Assembly (NCBI RefSeq): GCF_042664895.1
Contig: NZ_JBHTBQ010000019.1
Coordinates: 176,240-240,239 of the forward strand
Reading direction: 5' to 3'
DNA: 64,000 nucleotides
Origin: Iodobacter arcticus
Lineage (GTDB): Bacteria; Pseudomonadota; Gammaproteobacteria; Burkholderiales; Chitinibacteraceae
Numbering within the stretch: position 1 is the stretch's first letter; each line of letters starts with the position of its first letter. This document shows, in pieces, positions 16,000-24,457 of this stretch. Position numbers and translations under genes: made by a program. The notes under the pieces were generated by a model. The model was given only the letters and a program-made list of their open reading frames with translations, ran no database searches and was not told the DNA's origin.

Positions 16000-17394
16000 C
16001 ATTCCCAGCTCCCTCGCGTATTCATCAATGCACTGCTTTGCCAGCCTGACGAATTCTTCTGCCTGTGCGCGGGTCATGACCAGCGGGGGGGCGGCGATCA
16101 TGCTGTCGCCGGTGGCGCGCATGACTAGCTGGTTTTTTAGGCAGATATCTCGGCAGCGCAGGGCCATGCTGCTGCCGTGCTCAAAGCGCTTGCGGCTGGC
16201 TTTGTCTTCAACGAGGGTGAGGGCAAAGAAAAAGCCCAAGCTGCGCACGTCGTCTACCAGCGGGTGCTGATCAAAAGCGTCGTGCCAGAGCTGGGCGGCG
16301 TAGGGGGCGACGTCTTCATTCATGCGCTCGATAATGCGTTCTTTTTGCAGGATGCGGATATTGGTGGCCGCCACAGCGCAGGCGACGGGGTGGCCGGAAT
16401 AAGTAAAGCCGTGGTTAAAATCGCCGCCTTCTATTAGCACTTTGGCCACGGTGTCGTGGACTAACACACCGCCAATCGGGATATAGCCCGAGCTTAATCC
16501 TTTGGCGATGGTCATCAAATGTGGTCGAATGCCGTAGTGCTGGCTGCCAAACCATGAGCCGGTGCGGCCAAAGCCGCAGATCACTTCGTCGGCGATGAGT
16601 AAGATGCCGTAATGATCGCAAATGCGCTGGATTTCCGGCCAGTAGGTGGAGGGGGGAATAATAATTCCACCCGCGCCTTGCACCGGCTCACCAATAAAAG
16701 CCGCGACGTTTTCAACGCCTAGCTCCAGAATCTTTTGCTCTAGTGCCCTTGCGGCTTTTAGGCCGTATTCCTTGGGGCTAAGCTCGCCGCCATTGGCATA
16801 CCAGTAGGGTTGTTCGATATGGGCAATGCCGGGGATCGGTAGATCGCCTTGCTCGTGCATATAGTGCATGCCGCCGAGGCTTGCCCCGCCTATGGTCGAG
16901 CCGTGGTAGCCGTTTTCGCGGGCGATGATGGTTTTCTTTTGCGGCTGGCCGAGCAGGGCCCAGTAATGGCGCACCATGCGAATAATGGTGTCGTTCCCTT
17001 CTGAGCCGGAGTTGGTATAAAAAACGTGATTAAAGCCCTCGGGGGCGACTTGCGCCAGCAGGCTGGATAGCTCGATTACCGGCGGGTGGGTGGTTTTAAA
17101 AAAGGTATTGTAGAAAGGGAGTTGCAGCATTTGCTGGTAAGCCGCTTCGGCCAGCTCCTGCCTGCCGTAGCCGATATTCACGCACCAAAGCCCGCTCATG
17201 GCGTCAAAAATTTTATTCCCTTCAGAATCATATAAATAAATCCCCTCGGCATGGGTAATCACCCGTGAGCCGTAGGCATTCAGCGCGGCGGTATCCGAGA
17301 AGGGGTGAATATGGTGGGCGGCATCCAGCGCTTGGTATTCGGCGGTGCTGCGGCTAGGGCTGGAGTGGCCTTGGCTGATGGGATTCGGATTCAT
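15985..17394 (-). CDS. spuC: Putrescine aminotransferase, SpuC-like
   Basis: 469 residues, class III PLP aminotransferase resembling Pseudomonas SpuC (putrescine:pyruvate aminotransferase). Features: HHIHPFSD near the start, GLWCVNIGYGRQELAEAA, the YTNSGSEGNDT phosphate-binding loop, LIADEVICGFGRTG, and the PLP-lysine in MTIAKGLSSGYIPIGG. The start is set by a near-perfect SD AAGGAGG about 6 nt before the ATG at 17394; the open frame 27 codons upstream runs through a family B repeat. The last residues (TKGL) and stop lie in a family D repeat. In this locus it may aminate putrescine or gamma-glutamylputrescine in place of the missing PuuB oxidase. Confidence 0.88.
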   Translation of the reverse strand: MNPNPISQGHSSPSRSTAEYQALDAAHHIHPFSDTAALNAYGSRVITHAEGIYLYDSEGNKIFDAMSGLWCVNIGYGRQELAEAAYQQMLQLPFYNTFFKTTHPPVIELSSLLAQVAPEGFNHVFYTNSGSEGNDTIIRMVRHYWALLGQPQKKTIIARENGYHGSTIGGASLGGMHYMHEQGDLPIPGIAHIEQPYWYANGGELSPKEYGLKAARALEQKILELGVENVAAFIGEPVQGAGGIIIPPSTYWPEIQRICDHYGILLIADEVICGFGRTGSWFGSQHYGIRPHLMTIAKGLSSGYIPIGGVLVHDTVAKVLIEGGDFNHGFTYSGHPVACAVAATNIRILQKERIIERMNEDVAPYAAQLWHDAFDQHPLVDDVRSLGFFFALTLVEDKASRKRFEHGSSMALRCRDICLKNQLVMRATGDSMIAAPPLVMTRAQAEEFVRLAKQCIDEYARELGMTKGL

Positions 17395-17442
17395 CGAGTG
17401 CCTCCTTGTTGCTGGGTGGGCCAGTGCCCACGTGAGTACATT

Positions 17443-17463
17443 GTAGGGCGGGTGAAACCCGCC
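17443..17463 (+). repeat. Family B repeat, half copy
   Basis: GTAGGGCGGGTGAAACCCGCC with no inverted second half. Confidence 0.7.
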
Positions 17464-17518
17464 GTTTATAAGCAAGCAAAGTCAAAAACTGTATTTAATT
17501 AAGGGCCTTTGGCAAGCA

Positions 17519-17613
17519 GCTTCCCCCTTTGTAAAAGGGGGATTGAGGGGGATTTGCCTTTTAAAAATGTGCAGTGCTAAATCCCCCCTAGCCCCCCTTT
17601 TTCAAAGGGGGGA
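17519..17613 (+). repeat. Interspersed hairpin repeat, family C copy 1
   Basis: Family C reference copy: GCTTCCCCCTTTGTAAAAGG then GGATTGAGGGGGATTTGCC, a short AT-rich centre, and the inverted half AAATCCCCCCTAGCCCCCCT then TCAAAGGGGGGAAC. It folds into a long imperfect hairpin. Other copies are at 25434-25540 and within 57623-57796. Confidence 0.85.
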
Positions 17614-17646
17614 ACAAATGCATCAACCTTATGTAGATTCAAAAGC

Positions 17647-17705
17647 TTTTCCTCCGTGAAACTCCGTGTTCTCTGGGACCGAAGTGGTTCAAGATTTGGG
17701 TTTGC
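17647..17705 (+). repeat. Interspersed repeat, family D copy
   Basis: Reference copy of family D: TTTTCCTCCGTGAAACTCCG then TGTTCTCTGGGACCG and GTGGTTCAAGATTTGGGTTT. It has an internal CTCCGTG periodicity rather than a palindrome. At least nine copies occur in both orientations. Confidence 0.8.
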
Positions 17706-17723
17706 TGGCAGCAACATCAGCCA

Positions 17724-19052
17724 TCACACATGCAGCAGCAAATGTTTTCTTTCCCATGGGCTGATGACTCTGGCGTATTCCACGTATTCGGCTTCTTTTA
17801 CTGCGCAATAGGCTTTGATAAATGGCTCGCCCAACACGGCGGCTATGGGTTTGCAGTCGCTGAGGATTTGCGTTGCAGCGTCGAGGCCTCTGGGGAAGGC
17901 GAAGGGCAGGGTGTATGCGTCGCCGGTGAGGGGCTCGCTGGGGGTAAGCTGCTCTTCTATGCCTAAATAGGCGCAGGCCAGCGTGGCGGCGAGGGCCAGA
18001 TAGGGGTTGCAATCCACGCCGGGCAGGCGGTTTTCTATGCGGCGGGCCACTGGGTCGGAGTGCGGCACGCGGATGCCGCAGGTGCGGTTATCAAAACCCC
18101 ATTGCACATTAATTGGCGCGGCGTAGTAGCGGGTCAGGCGGCGGTAGCTGTTTACAAAGGGGGCGAAGAGCGCAATCACTTGCGGGAAGTATTTTTGCAT
18201 GCCCGCTACCGATTGATAAAACACCTCGCTGGGCGTGCCGTCCACATTCGAAAACACATTCTGGCCACTGACTTCATCCACTACGCTCATATGAATATGC
18301 ATGGCCGAGCCTGGCTCGTTTTCCATGGGTTTGGCCATAAAGGTGGCGTACATATTGTGGCGGATGGCCGCTTCCCGCACCGTGCGTTTAAACAGAAACA
18401 CTTGATCGGCCAGCTCCAGTGCATCGCCGTGCAAAAAATTGATTTCCATCTGGCAGGCGCCAATTTCGTGGATCAGCGTATCTATCTGCAGACCTTGTGC
18501 ATCGCAATAGTCGTAAACGTCTTCGAACAGGTCGTCATATTCATTTACTGCATCGACGGAATAGGCTTTGCGGCCGGTTTCCGGGCGGCCGGTGCGCCCC
18601 ACGGGCGGTTGTAAGGGCAGATCTGGATCACGGTTGATATCAACCAGATAAAACTCCATTTCAGGCGCAACGACCGGCTTCCAGCCCCGGTCTTCATAGA
18701 GCTTCAGCACGCGGCGCAGCACATAGCGAGGGGACAGCTCAACCGGCGTGCCGTCAAAATGAAAGCAATCGTGAATCACCTGCGCAACGGGGTCTTTGGC
18801 CCAAGGAATGATGCGTATGGTGTTGGGGTCTGGAATCAACAGCATATCGGGATCGGTGATGGGGGTGATGTGTTCGGCGTATTCACCGGTCACGGTTTGC
18901 ACCAGTACGGTAACGGGCAGGCGCATGCCTTCGTCTTCGCTGAATTTTTCTTTGGGCACGATTTTGCCGCGGGCAATGCCAGTGAAATCGGGCGTAACGC
19001 ATTCAACTTCAGTGATTCGACGTTCTCGCAGCCAGTCGCTGATGACGCTCAT
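17724..19052 (-). CDS. puuA: Gamma-glutamylputrescine synthetase, glutamine synthetase family
   Basis: 442 residues. A glutamine-synthetase-like ligase that joins glutamate to putrescine using ATP, the first step of the Puu route. The N-terminal beta-grasp segment (TPDFTGIARGKIVP) and catalytic motifs (VAPEMEFYLVD; EIGACQMEINF; FMAKPMENEPGSAMHIHMSV; NRLPGVDCNPYLALAATLA) are intact. CGGAG lies 6 nt before the ATG at 19052. It is divergent from the amidotransferase gene at 19177, so the 124-bp space between them should hold promoters for both. Related polyamine glutamylases such as SpuI have the same fold, so substrate range is inferred. Confidence 0.88.
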   Translation of the reverse strand: MSVISDWLRERRITEVECVTPDFTGIARGKIVPKEKFSEDEGMRLPVTVLVQTVTGEYAEHITPITDPDMLLIPDPNTIRIIPWAKDPVAQVIHDCFHFDGTPVELSPRYVLRRVLKLYEDRGWKPVVAPEMEFYLVDINRDPDLPLQPPVGRTGRPETGRKAYSVDAVNEYDDLFEDVYDYCDAQGLQIDTLIHEIGACQMEINFLHGDALELADQVFLFKRTVREAAIRHNMYATFMAKPMENEPGSAMHIHMSVVDEVSGQNVFSNVDGTPSEVFYQSVAGMQKYFPQVIALFAPFVNSYRRLTRYYAAPINVQWGFDNRTCGIRVPHSDPVARRIENRLPGVDCNPYLALAATLACAYLGIEEQLTPSEPLTGDAYTLPFAFPRGLDAATQILSDCKPIAAVLGEPFIKAYCAVKEAEYVEYARVISPWERKHLLLHV

Positions 19053-19176
19053 GGTTGACTCCGTTTTGAAGTGGGCATTTTTATAGAAAATTGATACGGG
19101 CTAGGTGTGTTTTTACAGTTTCTTTTCTTTTAATTACTTAGGCTTGAGGTGTCGATTACTCCTTTGGAAATCAGTC

Positions 19177-19956
19177 GTGAAACCCATCGCAATCTGTCGT
19201 CATGAAGCCATTCAAGGGCCGGGTTATTTACAGGCTTTTTTAGAAAAGCACGCTATTCCCTACCGTGTTTTTGCCATTGATGCGGGGGATACACCTCCTC
19301 GTTGTGCTGCCGAATTTAGCGGCGTGGTGGTTTTGGGCTCGAATGCGGGTGTTAATGATGGCTTGGCCTGGATTCAAAGAGAGGAGGCTTTGCTTAAAGA
19401 TGCATTAAGGCTGGAGCGCCCCATTCTTGGCCATTGTTTTGGCGGGCAGCTGCTATCCAAAAGCCTGGGGGGCCAGGTACGTCGTAATGTGGTGCCGCAG
19501 ATCGGCTGGGGCAAAGTGCTGGTGACCAAGTTTGACGAGTCGCGCCAATGGATGGGCGAGAAGCGGGAGCTGGATATGTTTCACTGGCACTTCGATACTT
19601 TTGAAGTGCCACGCGGCGCTAAGCGCACTCTGTTTGGCTATTACTGCATGAATAAGGGCTTTGCGCTGGGGCCGCATCTGGGTTTGCAATCGCATCTGGA
19701 AGTGACGGCGCAAAGTATTCGCCAGTGGTGTGCCGAGGATAGGCAGGTGTTGCAGCAGTGGCAGGGACAAAGCTCGGTGCAAAGTGAGGCGCAGATTCTG
19801 CATCATCTGGATGAAAAAGTAGCAGCCCTGCATCAGCTTGCCGATCATGTTTACGAGCAATGGTTGTGCGGAATTTCTGGCGTGTTGCACGCCCATTTTC
19901 GCCAGCCCAAACGCCCACATGGTGGTGCTGGCTGGCTGGAGGCTTTGAAGCGTTAG
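19177..19956 (+). CDS. Type 1 glutamine amidotransferase (GuaA-like domain)
   Basis: About 259 residues of a stand-alone class-I glutamine amidotransferase. The nucleophile is in RPILGHCFGGQLLS, and the catalytic His in MFHWHFDTFEVP; GVVVLGSNAGVND is the usual beta-turn. I place the start at the GTG at 19177 (VKPIAICRHE), preceded by TTTGGAAA; upstream in-frame codons read as low-complexity leader. It is divergent from puuA and lies between puuA and puuD, so a role in glutamyl-polyamine metabolism (a second gamma-glutamyl hydrolase or related amidase) is a reasonable inference, not shown by sequence. Confidence 0.75.
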   Translation: MKPIAICRHEAIQGPGYLQAFLEKHAIPYRVFAIDAGDTPPRCAAEFSGVVVLGSNAGVNDGLAWIQREEALLKDALRLERPILGHCFGGQLLSKSLGGQVRRNVVPQIGWGKVLVTKFDESRQWMGEKRELDMFHWHFDTFEVPRGAKRTLFGYYCMNKGFALGPHLGLQSHLEVTAQSIRQWCAEDRQVLQQWQGQSSVQSEAQILHHLDEKVAALHQLADHVYEQWLCGISGVLHAHFRQPKRPHGGAGWLEALKR

Positions 19957-20021
19957 GTGTGTGGGTTTAGGCATGGTGGTGGCTTTGTTGTGTTGGGGTT
20001 TTATTGCATCAATGAAAAACC

Positions 20022-20075
20022 GTAGGGCGGGTGAAACCGGCGTATTTTTTAGCATTACTCGCGAGTTTCACCCCA
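20022..20075 (+). repeat. Family B repeat, decayed copy
   Basis: GTAGGGCGGGTGAAACCGGCG and a decayed inverted half CTCGCGAGTTTCACCCC. Confidence 0.65.
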
Positions 20076-20108
20076 TATGCGCTAACCAAAGTCAAAAAGA
20101 CCTTTTTT

Positions 20109-20350
20109 AGTGCCTTCGGCACGTTGATTCAGGAGCGGTAGCCACCGCGGGGGCGTTCTTTTCTTGAACGGCCAAGAAAAGAACCAAAAGAAGGCCGCCC
20201 CGACCAGCACGAAACCCCTTCGCTGCGGACAATCGAGCGGCGGCTGCGGAACTCGCTTCGCTCAAACAGTCCTCGCCGAAACCCCGCCCGCTTGTTCCTC
20301 GCTCGGCGTGCTTCAAGGGGATTTTTAAGCCCCACGCTGAGACCGTGGTG
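20109..20350 (+). repeat. Interspersed repeat of about 240 bp, family E copy 1
   Basis: Family E reference copy. It opens with the small hairpin GTGCCTTCGGCAC, continues GGAGCGGTAGCCACCGCGG, then a TTCTTGAACGGCCAAGAA hairpin, CTGCGGACAATCGAG, and ends in TTCAAGGGGATTTTTAAGCC. Other copies are at 26716, 44103 (reverse) and 51497. It produces overlapping open frames on both strands, but these lack SD sequences and are not conserved between copies at the reading-frame level. Confidence 0.85.
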
Positions 20351-20388
20351 ATTACGTTTTTTCATTGTTTGCGTATACAAAATTAAAC

Positions 20389-20449
20389 TGTTTTTCTCCG
20401 TGAAACTCCGTGTTCTCTGTGCCCTCTGTGGTTCAAGATTTGGGTTTTA
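20389..20449 (+). repeat. Family D repeat copy
   Basis: GTTTTTCTCCGTGAAACTCC, GTGTTCTCTGTGCCCTCTGT and GGTTCAAGATTTGGGTTTTA: the fullest version of family D in the window. Confidence 0.85.
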
Positions 20450-20471
20450 CTATTTCATTGCCAGTCACCCG

Positions 20472-21224
20472 CTATTGATTCAGCATCCTTGCCAAATGGC
20501 GTTTTTTGCAGGCGGTGCTAAAGCCTGCGAGTAGGGCGAGCGATAGCGGGTTGTTTTGGAATTTCCACTCTGGGTGCCATTGCACGCCGAGTGCGAAGGC
20601 GGTGTTTTTTACGCTGAAGGCTTCGATCAGGCCATCGGGGGCGAGGGCTTCGGCTTGTAGCTTGTCGGCGAGTTTTGCCACGCCTTGATGGTGGAGTGAG
20701 TTCACTCTGGCTGTGCTCTGGCCGTAGAGCTGCTCAAGTAAGCCGCCTGCAATCAGCTGAATATCGTGTGCTTCCTCGTACATTTCATCGGTGCTGCCGT
20801 CTTTTTCGCGGTGATCAAGCATGCCTGTTTGCTGGTGGACGGCTTGCTCCAGCGTGCCACCAAAGGCCACGTTCATTTCTTGTGCGCCCCGGCAAATTCC
20901 AAATACGGGGATGTCTAAAGCCACCGCTGCACGGATCAGCGGCAGGGTGGTGGCGTCTCTTTGCGGGTCGTTAAAATCACCTTCTAATAGCTTGCCGTGG
21001 TAGTGCTGCGGCTCGATATTGGATTGGCTGCCGGTCAGCAGCAGGCCATCAAGAGTCGTCAATATTTGCGCAATCTGGCTGGCGTCGCCAAGGGCTGGAA
21101 TCAGCAGTGGAATGCCACCGGCCGCCAACGCAGCATGGATATATTTTTCACCCGCAAGGTGAAAAAAATGGCTGTCTTTTAACCACCAGCGACAGCAGGG
21201 AATCCCAATAATAGGCTGAGTCAT
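20472..21224 (-). CDS. puuD: Gamma-glutamyl-gamma-aminobutyrate hydrolase
   Basis: 250 residues, a class-I amidotransferase-fold hydrolase that splits gamma-Glu-GABA into glutamate and GABA. The nucleophile elbow VFGICRGAQEMNVAFGG and the His-Glu motif GVQWHPEW are present, with the LLLTGSQSNIEPQHY loop typical of PuuD. The start at 21224 is chosen because GAGG lies about 7 nt before that ATG and MTQPIIGIPC aligns with the family; the frame is open 55 codons further but passes through a family B repeat. It is divergent from puuR. Confidence 0.9.
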   Translation of the reverse strand: MTQPIIGIPCCRWWLKDSHFFHLAGEKYIHAALAAGGIPLLIPALGDASQIAQILTTLDGLLLTGSQSNIEPQHYHGKLLEGDFNDPQRDATTLPLIRAAVALDIPVFGICRGAQEMNVAFGGTLEQAVHQQTGMLDHREKDGSTDEMYEEAHDIQLIAGGLLEQLYGQSTARVNSLHHQGVAKLADKLQAEALAPDGLIEAFSVKNTAFALGVQWHPEWKFQNNPLSLALLAGFSTACKKRHLARMLNQ

Positions 21225-21651
21225 GATAGGCCTCGGTGTACGTGTGATACGTTGGGGGGCATCAATTATTCCCTCCCCATACGCATCATTAAATCCAATA
21301 GCATGCAGTGCATTTTTCGTAGGGCGGGTGAAACCCGCGAGCAATATTGAATAAATACGTGGGTAAGCACCCGCCCTAAGGTGATTCAATGTTTGCAGTT
21401 ATGGCAATCGCTTAACTTGATGCGCATCGGGCATAACTATGCCCATCCAACATAGTTTTAAGCTTAGTTCGTTAATTATATTTGACAAGTTTTTGCTGTT
21501 ATTTTGGCTGTAATTATTTTCCTGTACGCTGGATAAACCCTCGCTTGCTTGCTATGTGGTGCTGTAGCTTAAGAATGGAAACCTTTCTGGCTAATTGCGC
21601 GGGCATGACATATTTTAAGAGCGTGTTGATTATTTTGAACGGGTGAAGCCA
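21225..21651. promoter_or_regulatory. Divergent puuD/puuR control region
   Basis: This 427-bp region should carry promoters for both genes and any PuuR operator. It holds a family B copy (21319-21379) and, at 21429-21444, the near-perfect palindrome GGGCATA-AC-TATGCCC. An AT-rich TTGACA-like segment (21482, TTTGACAAG) with a downstream AT-rich stretch could be the puuR promoter. I cannot tell which palindrome PuuR binds. Confidence 0.45.
21319..21379 (+). repeat. Family B repeat, full copy
   Basis: GTAGGGCGGGTGAAACCCGC and inverted AAGCACCCGCCCTA in the puuD leader. Confidence 0.75.
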
Positions 21652-22197
21652 ATGGACGTAGGGGCAAGGCTTAAAGTGGTGCGAGGGCGGTTTGCTTTGT
21701 CGCAGCGCGAATTGGCGAAAAGAGCCGGGGTGACTAATGCCACAGTGTCTTTGATCGAGCAAAACCGGGTTAGCCCGTCGATTAGCTCATTAAAAAAGCT
21801 GCTGGAAGGGTTTCCGATGTCCCTTGCGGAATTCTTTACTTTTGAGCAAGAAATGGTCGTGCCCAGCTATATTTTCCCCGCAGGCACGCAGCCCAATTTA
21901 GGCAATGCGTCTGTGCAAATGCATTTGGTTGGCTCAGGAGTTACGGATAGGCAAATTGGCTTGCTGCGTGAGCAATATCAGCCAGGGGCCGATACCGGCA
22001 GCGAGATGTTGCAGCACGAGGGGCAGGAATGTGGGGTGTTGGTGAGCGGCCATATGGAGCTGACCATTGCCGGGCAGGTGCATCTTTTACAGGCGGGGGA
22101 TGGCTATTATTTTCCGAGCAATTTACCGCATCGTTTCCGCAATATCGGCGCTGGCGCTGCCGAAGTGATTAGCGCCAATACGCCGAGTTCTTTTTAA
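21652..22197 (+). CDS. puuR: PuuR-like transcriptional regulator (XRE + cupin)
   Basis: About 181 residues. An N-terminal XRE helix-turn-helix (LSQRELAKRAGVTNATVSLI then QNRVSPSISSLKKLL) precedes a C-terminal cupin domain, the PuuR/SutR layout. PuuR represses putrescine-utilisation genes and is released by putrescine. The ATG at 21652 has GGGTGA just upstream; a GTG nine bases earlier is an alternative start. Its TAA overlaps the TAA of the convergent ThrH-like gene in the sequence TTAA. Confidence 0.85.
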   Translation: MDVGARLKVVRGRFALSQRELAKRAGVTNATVSLIEQNRVSPSISSLKKLLEGFPMSLAEFFTFEQEMVVPSYIFPAGTQPNLGNASVQMHLVGSGVTDRQIGLLREQYQPGADTGSEMLQHEGQECGVLVSGHMELTIAGQVHLLQAGDGYYFPSNLPHRFRNIGAGAAEVISANTPSSF

Positions 22198-22814
22198 TTC
22201 ACCGATAAGGCACTGCCATGCTCGAGCATAATGCCATCCAGAATATCCTGATAACTTAGCGCGATGCGCAAGTCGGGTGCGGCTTGCTGTGTTTCTGCTG
22301 AGGGGCGAAATAAATAACCCTGCGTGGCTTTGCGCAGCATGCTGAGATCATTAAAAGCATCGCCCACAGCCAGAGTGCGGGCGCCCATCGCAGCAAATTC
22401 TTCGATCACTTCATGCTTACCCTGTGCGCGGCTAAAACGAGCTTGGCGAATCTGGCCGTTGGCTTTACAAATCAAGCGATGGCAGCGCAGCTCTGGCTGG
22501 CCCAGTGTATGCCACAGCGGTAGCAGCATTTCTTGAAAAGCATCGGAAACCAGCACAATACGGTAGTGTTTTTGCAGCTGCTTTAAGAATTCAATTGCGC
22601 CGGGCAGAGGGGCCAGCTTGGATATCATATATTCAATATCGGCAATGCCTAGCCGGTTTTCATTCAAAATACTGATTCGTTTTGCCACCAGCTGCACATA
22701 ATCCGGCTCTTCTCGGGTGGTAATGGCAAGCGATTGAATACCGGTAAAGTCGGCAATATGCGGCCACATTTCCGGAATCAACACCCCTTCCATATCGATA
22801 CATGCAATTTTCAT
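22194..22814 (-). CDS. thrH: HAD phosphatase, ThrH-like (phosphoserine phosphatase / homoserine phosphotransferase)
   Basis: 206 residues, the length of Pseudomonas ThrH. HAD motif I is CIDMEGVLIPEMW (a Glu where most HADs have Asp as second acid, as in ThrH), motif II is VLVSDAFQEM, and motif IV is AVGDAFNDLSML. ThrH dephosphorylates phosphoserine and can pass the phosphate to homoserine. AAGGGG lies 7 nt before the ATG. No serine or threonine genes are adjacent, so the physiological role is inferred from family only. Confidence 0.8.
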   Translation of the reverse strand: MKIACIDMEGVLIPEMWPHIADFTGIQSLAITTREEPDYVQLVAKRISILNENRLGIADIEYMISKLAPLPGAIEFLKQLQKHYRIVLVSDAFQEMLLPLWHTLGQPELRCHRLICKANGQIRQARFSRAQGKHEVIEEFAAMGARTLAVGDAFNDLSMLRKATQGYLFRPSAETQQAAPDLRIALSYQDILDGIMLEHGSALSVN

Positions 22815-22898
22815 TTTTTAGCCCCTTGGGATGGATAAGTGAATGGCGTAAAGGAGCGAGAATCGCCCTGCTAGAGCAGGGTGATTCTGCACTTCGGA

Positions 22899-23516
22899 CT
22901 AATGTGTGAGCGGTGCAAAGGCAAGTGATACACCCAGCCCAAGCAGGGCGCTACCGATGATTTTATTGAGCACACTTTGCCCGTTAATCATGGCGGATCT
23001 TAATGTTTTGTGAGAGAAAAATAGCGCTACCAGTGCAAACCAAATGCCATGCGCTAAAGACATAAATAAGCCATAGCCAATTTGCTGCGCCAGCGGGGTG
23101 CTTGGGTTAACAACCTGGGTGTAGGTACTCACCACAAAAAGAGTCGTTTTAGGGTTAAGCACATTGGTTAGAAAGCCGTTTTTTAGTGCAGAAAAAGGGC
23201 TCAAACCCGAATCAGCGCTCAGATCTATATCGAGTTTACTTTTGCTGGTAAAGGTGGTGTAGCCGATATAAATCAAGTAAATAGCGCCTGCTATTTTGAT
23301 CACCGTAAACAGCGCTGGCGATTGTGAAATGATCAGCCCTACACCCAACATGGTGTACATCACATGGATTTGCACGCCCAAGGCAATCCCCAGCGCGGCT
23401 AATAAACCAGCTTTGCGGCCGTAAAGATAGCTATTGCGGGTGACCATAGCAAAATCAGCGCCGGGGCTGATAACGGCCAGAATGGTGATAAGCGCGACGG
23501 CGAAGATTTCGTTCAT
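22899..23516 (-). CDS. LysE/RhtB-family amino acid exporter
   Basis: 205 residues with six hydrophobic segments and the N-terminal LysE/RhtB motif (ISPGADFAMVTRNSYLYGRKAG, then LGIALGVQIHV). These proteins export amino acids or derivatives. It begins 17 bp after the stop of the dioxygenase gene on the same strand (AAGGA 9 nt before ATG), so they form an operon; it likely exports the hydroxylated amino acid or relieves its toxicity. Substrate unknown. Confidence 0.85.
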   Translation of the reverse strand: MNEIFAVALITILAVISPGADFAMVTRNSYLYGRKAGLLAALGIALGVQIHVMYTMLGVGLIISQSPALFTVIKIAGAIYLIYIGYTTFTSKSKLDIDLSADSGLSPFSALKNGFLTNVLNPKTTLFVVSTYTQVVNPSTPLAQQIGYGLFMSLAHGIWFALVALFFSHKTLRSAMINGQSVLNKIIGSALLGLGVSLAFAPLTH

Positions 23517-23533
23517 TGGATTTATCCTTTATA

Positions 23534-24316
23534 TCAATCGGGAGTGATTGGGGATTGCGCTTTGCGGCGGAAGGTAATAACGAGTACATCGCGAGAAGCC
23601 AGCCGATCGCTATCGAGCTGCATAATGGGCGTTACGCCGTGCAAGACTTGCTCATCATTGACAAGCGCCATGTCTAGCGGATTGGTCAAAACAAATTGAT
23701 CTAAGCGATTTTTATTGAGATCGTAAATGGTGGTTGCGCCATTCACCATATTGGAGCGCTGCACCATCAGCATCATCACAAAATTGACGCCATCCCGATG
23801 CACGCCTTCCGGTGTGGGCAGGCCTGCTTCCTCTGCATTGGCTTCGATGCGAAATTGATGTGCTTCAATATGCCAGTCATGCTCAGGCATCAGCTGGCCA
23901 AAAATATTGCAAGCTAAGGTGAGCAAGCTATTCATGCTGTGGCTTTGCATCACCGCATCGCTGATGGGTGCATAGTGGCGGGCAATTCCACCGTTCAAAT
24001 TATTGTAATTTAAGCTTTGGTAATGCGGCTGGTGCGCTTCTTTTTGCCATTCTAGGCTTGCTGCTGGCGCGCTAAGTGTGGCGTGTCTGCGTTTGCGATA
24101 GCTGCCGTTGTCTGCCATATAGGTGTCTAAAGAAAGATCAGACCAGCTATTTTGAAATGCATCCCAATCTTGCAGTGCCGTAGCTTGCTGTTGTTGCAAT
24201 AGTGATTTGACGCGTTCTGCGGGGATAAAACAGAAGTTTTTCTGAGCAATTTGCGCACGTACTTGCTCTAGATCTGAATACGCCTGCTTGTCATCACGGT
24301 AAGGTATTTGCAGCAT
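23534..24316 (-). CDS. 2-oxoglutarate/Fe(II) dioxygenase, PF10014 type
   Basis: 260 residues. The core motif HRDGVNFVMMLMV gives the His-x-Asp iron ligands; the distal His is in VLHGVTPI, and RDVLVITFR carries the likely 2-oxoglutarate-binding Arg. This is the family of L-isoleucine-4-hydroxylase (IDO) and BsmA, which hydroxylate free aliphatic amino acids. AGGA precedes the ATG by 8 nt. It sits upstream of a LysE-type exporter and divergent from a LysR regulator, so the three may make and export a hydroxy amino acid. The particular amino acid cannot be read from sequence. Confidence 0.82.
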   Translation of the reverse strand: MLQIPYRDDKQAYSDLEQVRAQIAQKNFCFIPAERVKSLLQQQQATALQDWDAFQNSWSDLSLDTYMADNGSYRKRRHATLSAPAASLEWQKEAHQPHYQSLNYNNLNGGIARHYAPISDAVMQSHSMNSLLTLACNIFGQLMPEHDWHIEAHQFRIEANAEEAGLPTPEGVHRDGVNFVMMLMVQRSNMVNGATTIYDLNKNRLDQFVLTNPLDMALVNDEQVLHGVTPIMQLDSDRLASRDVLVITFRRKAQSPITPD

Positions 24317-24457
24317 TTAAAAATCCTATTTTTCACATTTAGATTGATTAATGGAAGTTGCGCGTCAGCTATCACATAGCTTCCTACTATTTTGTCTATC
24401 TTGCTCGTTCAGTAAAATCGATTTATGCTCAATAAAATTAATGAGAAAAAGTCAACG

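Larger units (their letters stand above)
17395..17723. other. Repeat-filled gap between puuA and spuC
   Basis: Contains a short GTGGGCC/GGCCCAC-type hairpin (17413-17432), a family B half copy (17443-17463), a family C copy (17519-17613) and a family D copy (17647-17705). No coding signal. The repeats separate two genes of one pathway on the same strand. Confidence 0.6.
19957..20471. other. Repeat-filled gap between the amidotransferase and puuD
   Basis: Convergent genes are separated by a family B copy (20022-20075), a full family E copy (20109-20350) and a family D copy (20389-20449). Nearly all of the interval is repeat; no gene is supported. Confidence 0.7.

Noticed and set aside
20107..20380. 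Small proteins on both strands in family E copy 1 (similar at 26737, 44102 and 51517)
   Set aside because: They come from repeat sequence, lack SDs, and frames are not kept between copies.
21429..21444. GGGCATA-AC-TATGCCC as the PuuR operator
   Set aside because: Similar hairpins occur after unrelated genes (9657, 14415, 61508), so it is more likely a repeat; kept only as a possibility.
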